A stretch of DNA of 64,000 bases from Zygnema cylindricum (lineage: Eukaryota > Streptophyta > Zygnematophyceae > Zygnematales > Zygnemataceae): contig JBBHKE010003059.1 of the NCBI GenBank assembly GCA_037447655.1, positions 558,001-622,000 of the forward strand. Direction: 5' to 3'. The position numbers were made by a program, and so were the translations under genes. The notes under the pieces are model-generated. The model was not told the DNA's origin. It did not search any database and worked only from the letters and a program-made list of their open reading frames with translations. How positions within the stretch are numbered: position 1 is the first letter of the stretch; every line of letters begins with the position of its first letter. This document shows, in pieces, positions 36,401-45,400 of this stretch.

Positions 36401-39400
36401 CTACAAAATCATATAAGCCAATTTTCTTGGATATATTGAATATTCCACCAGATTAAGTCCGATCTCCGCTTGGTTCGATACTCCTCATTTCCCTTTCTCC
36501 CCTTTCTCTAATATTCCTATCCTCTCCCCTTTTTTCCCTCCCCCCTCTCTACCCGGTCTCTATTTATCCACGTCATTTCGCCTCCACTTCTCTTCATCTC
36601 ATTTCTGTTACGAGCGTTTCTTTTACCCTTTTTCCCCTTAGCCGTTGGTGTTTTTCTAATGCTCAATGTGAACCGCTTTACAAGCCCAATCACTTTTAAT
36701 TGTGTTTGGGGTTCATTACAAGTGCAGTATTTCTTGGCGATTTCTTGTAATTTTTGGAGTACAGCGCCATTAGACTTGGTGAATTACTAGCGTTAACATG
36801 TTGTTAGAGCTAATTACACTAGGTTCTGCCATGTGGCGCATTGCCGGCCACTGAATGCATCGGTGTTGATAACACTATAATCGATGTTTTATTGACAATT
36901 TCAACTTTCAAGATCAATGACATTCTTAATACATCACATAATATGGACTTTCTTGCTTCTTCGGATCTATTCTCTTCCATTTAACCTTGACAGAATTCAG
37001 ATTTTTTCTTAATCAACTGTCTTTGTCCACATCTCCAAAGACATACAGAAATAGTGTGGTACAAAGAAAAATAGTGACTGAAAGAGATGTAGATAAAAAA
37101 GAGGGTGGAAAAAAGTATAACATCCACACATACCTTGGAGGCTGTTCCATGATTAGGCGCGGACCCTTTAATAATATAAAGCCCATTAGCAAACCCCGTA
37201 AGCGTCACTGTCCCATTAGAAGCTGAAACCTGACTCGCAATTACTGTCCCGTCAGAATCTGTGAGGGAGACAGTGGCTCCAGCCAATAAGGGTAAGCCGT
37301 CAGCAAAATAAGTATACTCGTCCTCAACTTGAACAATAAAAACCGAACTTCCTGGGGTCGAATTGGTCACAACCGTAATTTGGAGTGGAATTTGGAAAGA
37401 TAGGACACCGGAACCCACATTGAGGGAAGCCGCAAAAACGCGACCAGGCTGAGCAGTTTCTGAGATTGCTCCAAGGACTGTGACAGATGTCACACCTCCG
37501 GATGGAATGGGTGCGAGAGGTGAAGGTGTGGCGAGAGTGAAAATGGAACTTGTGGGAGTAATAGAAAGCGGAATAGTTGGTGAATACCCGAGTAAAGCGA
37601 CATTGGAAATAGAGACGTCAAAAGTTTATACTGTACCAGCGACACCAAGAGCCAGATAGATACAAAGGACTCGCAGACACTTGGAGAGAAGGGGCCTCGA
37701 CTTTCACCGAAAAAGAGAGAGAGGCGTTTGTACCCTCATTAGAACTGAAAAATAGAGTTGTTGCTTGGGGACCCATGGATTGTGAAGTTTGACCAGGAAT
37801 TAAGGTGAAACTAACATTTGTTGATTCACCTGCTGCCAATGCGGATTTTTCAATGGAGGCTGTGGCTTGAATTCCAGACCCTTGGGCCATTCTCACAATA
37901 ACTGTGACACCTGTCACATCCAAACCTCCAGTGTTTGTGATAGTGGCAAAGTTTGATATAACAGAGGTGAAATTTGTTGGAATCTTCAGAAGAAGCCCGG
38001 ATCCTTCGTACTGGACAGTTGGGGAGGCGAATGTGGCAAACAAGCCTAGAAAATCGAAGGTGTCTTGCGGAGCACTATCTCGTGCAGGGTAAGTCAAATT
38101 ACTCGGGTGTCCGGAAAAGACATTAAATGTTCCTGCCATTGTTGAAATAGGGTCGAAACTCCCTTGAAATGCTCCGTTTGTATCCGTAGTGATCGTTGAG
38201 ATCACATTTTGTAGTTCGTTGTTCCATGAAGTTATAAAAATGTTTACTGGCGATCCGATCGGCACTGCGCGAAGTGGTGAGACTGGAGAAGCTGTACCAA
38301 GAAACGATATCCGTTGAGCATACGGAAAAAGACGAGTTGTACCTTGAATCCTTACCGTAGCTGTGTAGGGAAGTGGAACCACAACTTGCCACGTGTAAAC
38401 ATCAGATCCTATGGTATTTACTGCGACAAGTACAACCGGTACAGCTTGTCCTGTACTGGCTACAACCCTCCAGGAAATGACACCTGTCAAATCATCGATT
38501 GTCATTCCTAACGGGGCAGAATTAAGTCTCCATTGAATAGGAGTCGTCCCACTTTCTATTATTGGGGAAATAGTGTAGTTTGTGCCAGATGACATAGTAA
38601 TAGTGGTGTCCCTTCCAGGAATCCCTAATGTGGAAATAACTGGAGGAATCAATTGAACACTACAATCGTCCAAGTAAAACGTTAGGGAACAGATACAAAC
38701 TCCTGCGCTACAAACTCCTTTTTGGGAACAAGGAGGAGTTCCCGGACAAGGTCCATAGTATGTTAAACGGTTAGAAGCAAAAATTTCATACCTCTGCCCT
38801 TGAAATAATGCCGAAATTCCAACAGTAACGGAATTTCCGGCGGTTCCGCTCGTAATATTGCATATAAGAGAGTTGAAAGAAACAAAAGTCGCTTGTATTA
38901 TTTGTACCCCATTCGCAAGACACATATAAATTGTAGTGGAATAAAATCCACTACCAATTATGGTGATGGGTCCTCCACTAGTGAAGATAGAAGGCGGAGA
39001 GAAACCCGAAACGGAGAACAGGATAGGGGGGGGAGGGGGAGAGGGCGGAGGACTAGGAGGAGGAGGAGGGGAAGGTGGAGGAGAGGGAGGAGACGGTGGA
39101 GGACTTGGAGGAGGTGGAGAAACAGGGGCTGATGGTGAAGGGGATGGTGATGGAGGGGGAGGAGGTGATGGAGGAGGAGAGGGAGGTGCATGGGGAGGAG
39201 GAGATAGAGGTGGAGAAGGTGGAGGAGAAGGAGGTGGCCTTGGAGGAGGAGGTCTTGGAGGAGACAATGGTGGAGGACTTGGGGGAAGCGGGGAAGGAGG
39301 TGGACGTGGGGGCGGAGATGGAGGGGGGCGAGGAGGAGGAGAGGGAGGTGGAGGACTCGGAGGTGGAGGTCTAGGAGGAGGCGACGGTGGAGGACTCGGT

Positions 39401-42400
39401 GGGGGAGGAGAAGGAGGTGGACTAGGTGGAGGAGAGGGAGGAGGGCTTGGTGGTGGACTGGGAGGTGGTGGATACACTGAAAAAAACGAAAAGTTGAGGC
39501 TAAAATGCATTAAAAATTCTAGTTTTCTTTGCTGACGTCATTAATATGCTCGTCAGAATTAGTCCAGACTACATTAAATTAAAGCATCATTTTCTACTTG
39601 ACATCCACTCCAAAGTTAAAAGTGATAAAAATATTCAAAGTGTGAAAATGTCCATCGGAAAAATAACGCGTACAAGAAACCTTGACAAATGGAAATTAAT
39701 AATGAGACGCGTACAAGAAACCTTGACAAATGGAAATTAATAATGAGACTACAGGGCACAGATGACAATTGAAATGGATAGTAAGTAAGAAAAATCAAGT
39801 TTTGGAAGAAAAGGTATGGTGAAAATTGCAAAAAGATGGACATTGTAAAATTTAAAGAATGAAAAATGTAGGATGTAATCATACATTTCTATGGATAAAT
39901 TTGTGTTGTGGTATCCCTGAATAAAAATAAGTAGGTGAACGAAGGGAACAACATGTATCCGTGAAGCACACATGAGAGAATTGAGGTGTAAATAAGATAG
40001 AGTAAAATGCATAGATCGTACACAACTCTGATGCGTATCATCATTTTCTTTAGGTTCTTGGACTTTTGTACGATATTCTTTTCAAGAAGTACGAGGTGAA
40101 TGTCTGAAATTTTGAACGATATTATTTTCAAGAAGTACTAAGTGAAAGTGTGACAAGACGATCAAATGTAATAAAAATCGGTTTGCAAATTCACTCACCA
40201 GCGGGAATTGTGCAAAAAGTAGTCGACGCAGCATTGTCACTTGATTGTATCTCTTCTTGATTGTAGCCAGTGTAATCCACTAATAGAGTTGTTGACACTT
40301 CAACTCCTCCTGTATTCGATTGAGGTGGCGACGGTCGGACCGGAAAAGCTACTCCAAAGCGAAATGAACGAATTGCTTTGGGAGCCAAAGGGCCTTGGAA
40401 AGATGCCTCACACTGGATGGCTGTGGAATTGATTGAGAAACAAGAAGAGTCTCCGCTTACGGATACCACACTGGTTATGACACTTCTCGCAGTCACAGCG
40501 TAAGCATTTGAGGGCCCCTTGTTGCCCACTTTGACCAAAATATTTTGAGAATATGAATTAGAATCGGTTAAGAGTCCGAGTGTGAGGCATGAGCCACTAA
40601 ACGGTTCAACACTATTGGTGATATTGAGGTCTATTCTTTTAAGGACAATCAATTGGGCTGTTGCAAGTGTGTATGGTCCACACGTATCATTTACTCTCAG
40701 CGCAACTGTCCTTAAAACATTGTTTCTCGAAGCAAGAAGCTCTCCGTCGAGATTTTCATTAGAAATGTCGATGGTTGGAGTTAATCCGTTTGCTCCAGGA
40801 GTTGGCACGAAAATAGATCCATTATAATTTAAATCCCATTGCACCGTTATGTTTCCACAACCGTCATATCCACGATCAGCAGTTCCGTTGAGAACAACAC
40901 TTTGTGTAACGTTTTCGACGACAGTGTATGGCCCGTTCGCATATGCAATACCTGAGAACAATTTCAAAAACGAATTCGGAAAAATACATAAATGTGATCT
41001 CCTATTGCCTTGGTTATCTTAACGAAATCTTTGAAATTAAAGTCAAAATAATGTAAAAATAATTTTGAACCCCTGGCGGGTTTATTGTTTAACACCACCT
41101 TTGCCTCATGCTCGTGAACTCAATCTCCAGAAATTATCAAGCTTTCTACATTTGTTTTTCTGTGATTATTTTAAGTGTGAAGCAGATTTCGTGATAATCC
41201 GTAAAACTATCATTTTCTTAGTGAAACGTTTAGTCTGACAACAAGAAAAAGAGACTATCACAAGCAACAAATGAAGATTGAGTCTGCATTCGGTAAATTC
41301 TACAAGTAAAGGCTCGTGAACGGACTTTCAAGATAGGTAACCTATATTAGCTTTAGCCGTACATTACCACTTGAAGAATGAGGATTTCTCTAATTAGCAA
41401 GGAAAAACCCTTATCAACACCTGAAATTTTTGGGAATTCGTTTTCACTCCTATGAGGTTTATAGAAGCATATAAAACTTTACAAGGCCATTAGAGGTGCC
41501 AGATCAGAGACTCACCTGGAGGAATAACAATACTACTCGCTGAAATTCGGAAGCACCATTTTCCCGGAATGTTCACATTAGATGTTAAGGGCAAATCAGA
41601 CATGCTCAGAGTGCCGGATCCTGGAAAGTTATAGAAATTGGTTCCATCTCCGGCATCGAAACCACATTGACCGTAAATACCACCTGCAGGCAAAGAATTA
41701 TAACATAACTTACCCTTTCCACGAATATCTGTCTCTAAACAATTAACAGATGATACACGACCGAAAACCTTACAAGTCTTAAGGCTTTGTTTTTTAGAAA
41801 TGAATTTTCGACCAAATTCCAACAAAGCCTACTTTGACAAATCTATAATAAAACAGGCCAAGTAACTTTGTGTAGTTTTTGTAGAAATTTATGGCCCCAA
41901 TTTTTTTAAAATACCTTCTAAATCATGATTGTTTTCTCTCCCAAATTAAATTTGATACAGGTGGCTGAACTTAACAACACTCTAACTCACAAACTTATAA
42001 CGCAGTGGGTTTCGGCAAGAAATTTATAAATTTTTAGGTGTATGGTTAAAAATCTTCACAAAAGGATTTTTTTACAATACTTTGGAATTAAAAATCATGC
42101 ATGTCTACCATCCAAAGGAGCATTGGAACCCTGCTGAAAAAGCTTCTATGAGAAAGATGGCACACATTAACAAATGAATGCATAATCTGCCAGAAAAAAA
42201 CTATGCAATTTGGACAACATTTGTGGACTTCTACTATTGTAATCCCTATTCCCCTTAAAAAACATGTGCTTGATCCATTCTCGCTCAGTTAAGACAAATT
42301 CAATAATAAGCCCTTCTTATAGAGGAAATATGACAAACATGTGATCATTTATCATTCCCCCGAAAAAAACCGAAAATAAAGCGTTATTTGACCTGGCAGA

Positions 42401-45400
42401 AATAGAAAAGAAATGCCAAACAGCATCTTAAAGTCTTCAAATTTTTTTAGAGGCCGTCAGTCGACTAACGCCTTTTATGTCACTGGTAGACAGTTGAAGG
42501 AGTAAAATTAAATGACAATGCAATTATTCCTTCACAACCGTGAAAGACCAATCCAAAGGCACGAAAATGGCTTCGTTGACATTATGATTGCGCATGCGGC
42601 CTATTTAATTGATTGTAATCTCGAGGATGGTGTAAAACCCGACTATGAATCTCCCAAAAAACCTAAAAATATACCGTTAATTGTACATTCACTTATTATT
42701 TTCTCATGCAACATTCCATTTGTTCATTTCATTTTATGTTTTTGTTGATGAGAAAAAAGCCCGAAAGGAAACACACACACACACACACACACTGACACAT
42801 GTGTGCTATGAGCTAATATTTATTTTTTAAATGTATGATTATTATTATTGTTACATTAACCACTTTTTCCTTGGGCAATTGACGGTGTGCTTTGCAAACC
42901 AACTTACTTGATGGAGAAAGCCATTGCAAGCCATTATCCGGGTACAAAGTACACGAATAGGAAACAGGAGAAGGACCCACAGAACTCCAAACTAGCCATG
43001 TTTGGAATGTGTTCACCCGGTCAGTTCCTCCACTGCCAAAAAAAAAAAAGGACAATACAAGATTGGTGCAAACCACAGAAGAAACCTCTGTCGGTTCCGA
43101 AACTGCAAAAAAAATCAAGAAAAAAAGACTACGCAAGGTTGGCGCAAAATACCGACAAAATCCCACGGACCCACAAACATTTAGGGCCATGGGAAAATAA
43201 TCCAATAAAAATCCCCTATTAGCGATGGTCTTCCCTAAGAAAACCAATAATAAAAAATGTAGATTGGATGATGTTGCAGCTTGCTGTTTGGTCCTTTGAT
43301 TACTGTTACAAACACTATTGCGCGATTTTGGATCAAAAGAACACATGAGCATATCAATATAACGGTAATGAAGCATCTGCATCACTCGACATTATTATCT
43401 TAGAGGTGTTCATAGAATGGGAGATTAGTGAGGTCCGCGGTTTCATTGAGGCAGACAATTATGGCAATATGATCTAAAATAAAATCCACTGAAGAAATTG
43501 TTGGAGAATGCATTTAAGTCGGCCAATTATTTTCACAAACTGATACAAGACCTCTTGCCTAAAATATTAGTCCTTTCTAATCCGTTCGAATGAAATCATA
43601 ACAATTAAAACCCATAAAATCAACATTTTTCCGAAACACATCCTCAGTGGACACATAACCTCTCACATTGGCCAATCATCTAAATTTGCACCTGTTCTTC
43701 TCCAAATTTAAACCAAGACCCGACCACATCCAAAAGTGTATGATAAATGGGAACAGCAAAGCTTATGATTGCCGAGCTTATAAATTTCGATTTCTATTTC
43801 TTGAGACACTTATCATCAACATCACTGGGGTCTGTACTATTTGTAAACTAGGACTGTTTAAGAGATTTTATGGGTGAGTTAAAGAAACCTGTTTAGAACG
43901 TCTAATTCATAGAAATTGTTTCGACACCAGTGTTGCTTAGAATTAGCATTGTCAAGTCAATTTAGACTTGATTGCATAGACCACTCTACATGTGATAAGC
44001 AATACCTCCAAATACCAATTAACGAAAGGCGCCAACAATTCACGCTTATTATCTGCTGTTTGAAACTTAGTCGCTCCCATTTTGTTCTCAATCTCAGATT
44101 TCTGCTATGCTTGTATCCAGGAAAACTCTAAATGCATAACAAATAAATTTCAGACTTTCCGCCTGTCATCATTCTATGTCCAATTTTCTATGTCTAGCAT
44201 GAAATTTTCAGCATACAATGTCAGCACATAATCCAGCAAAGGAAATGTCAAACACTAAATGCTCAAAAACATTAAACCACAAGTTTCAAACACAAAATGC
44301 CAATTTCCGTCATTCAATATCCAGAATTTAGGGTTAGACATTATATGTCGAAGCATTCAACATCCAACATTTTAAGGTTGAATATATTCGAAAAGAAAGA
44401 AAAATTTCCCACAATACGCATTCAATGTCCATGTTATCCACAATCAATGTCCAGCGTTAAATGCTTAAGACTCAATCGCCAACATTCTAGCTTTCAACAT
44501 TCAATACTCTGAATTTGGTGCCGAATATTCAGTTTCCAACCTTCAATCTCTAACATTCGGCTTGAAGCACTACAAATTATGAACATTAATTTCAGACATC
44601 CTGTATATAAGTATTCAATGCCAATATGCAATGTCTAATGCTAAGTATTCAGCAGCATGCCAGTTATCAGTTTCCAGTATAGAAAATTCAGCATTCAATG
44701 TCCAACATAAAATTCTAACCAATGTCCAACCATAAGCTTGAAACATTCAACGTCTAATAATCAGTTTCAGGTATTGAATGTCCAGACCTTAATGTTAGAT
44801 ATTCAAAGCCAAAACAATCAATATCCAACATTGACATTTAAATGGAAGTCTTTAACAAGAAAGAATAATTTCCCTACATCCAGTGTCCAAAATGAAAGGT
44901 CTAGCTATCAGTTCGACATCAAATGGCTAAAATTCATTACCAACGATTTCCAAAATTTATTACTCAGTACCTAGTGGTAAACATTGTATGCCAACATTCT
45001 GTGTCCGTAATTCAGAGCCACCAGTATTCGTTGACTAACATTCATTCGGCATCAAGTAGTAAACTCCAATGTTTGGTGTCCAACATTAAATGTCCAGCCA
45101 TAACAGTTTAACATTCTTCATCCAGCCAACATTCAATAGCCAACATTCGACGTCGAGCATTTAAGTTCCCACGTCAAATTCTAATATTTTGGACATCCAA
45201 AATGATTCCGCCTATCCAATGACCAAAATCAATCAACTGAGTGGAATTCAATCTCCAAGATTTCCAAAATTTACTACTTAGTATTCAGCAAATGGCCAAC
45301 TTTGTGTGTCCAGAACTGAATGTCACCAGTGTTCGTTGACCAACATTAACTCGGAATTGAGTATTCAATTCCAATATCCGTGTTCTACATTAAATTTCGC

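Noticed and set aside
38960-39535. Glycine-rich plus-strand frame of 191 residues
   Set aside because: Complement of the copy B proline stalk; no domain, and the minus strand is supported by splice phases.
42512-42748. 78-residue plus-strand frame in a copy B intron
   Set aside because: No motif and no partner exon; typical of chance frames of this length.
42887-43222. Plus-strand Lys-rich frames over 43.0-43.2 kb
   Set aside because: They overlap the NIDO exon 42908-43032 on the other strand and have no motif.
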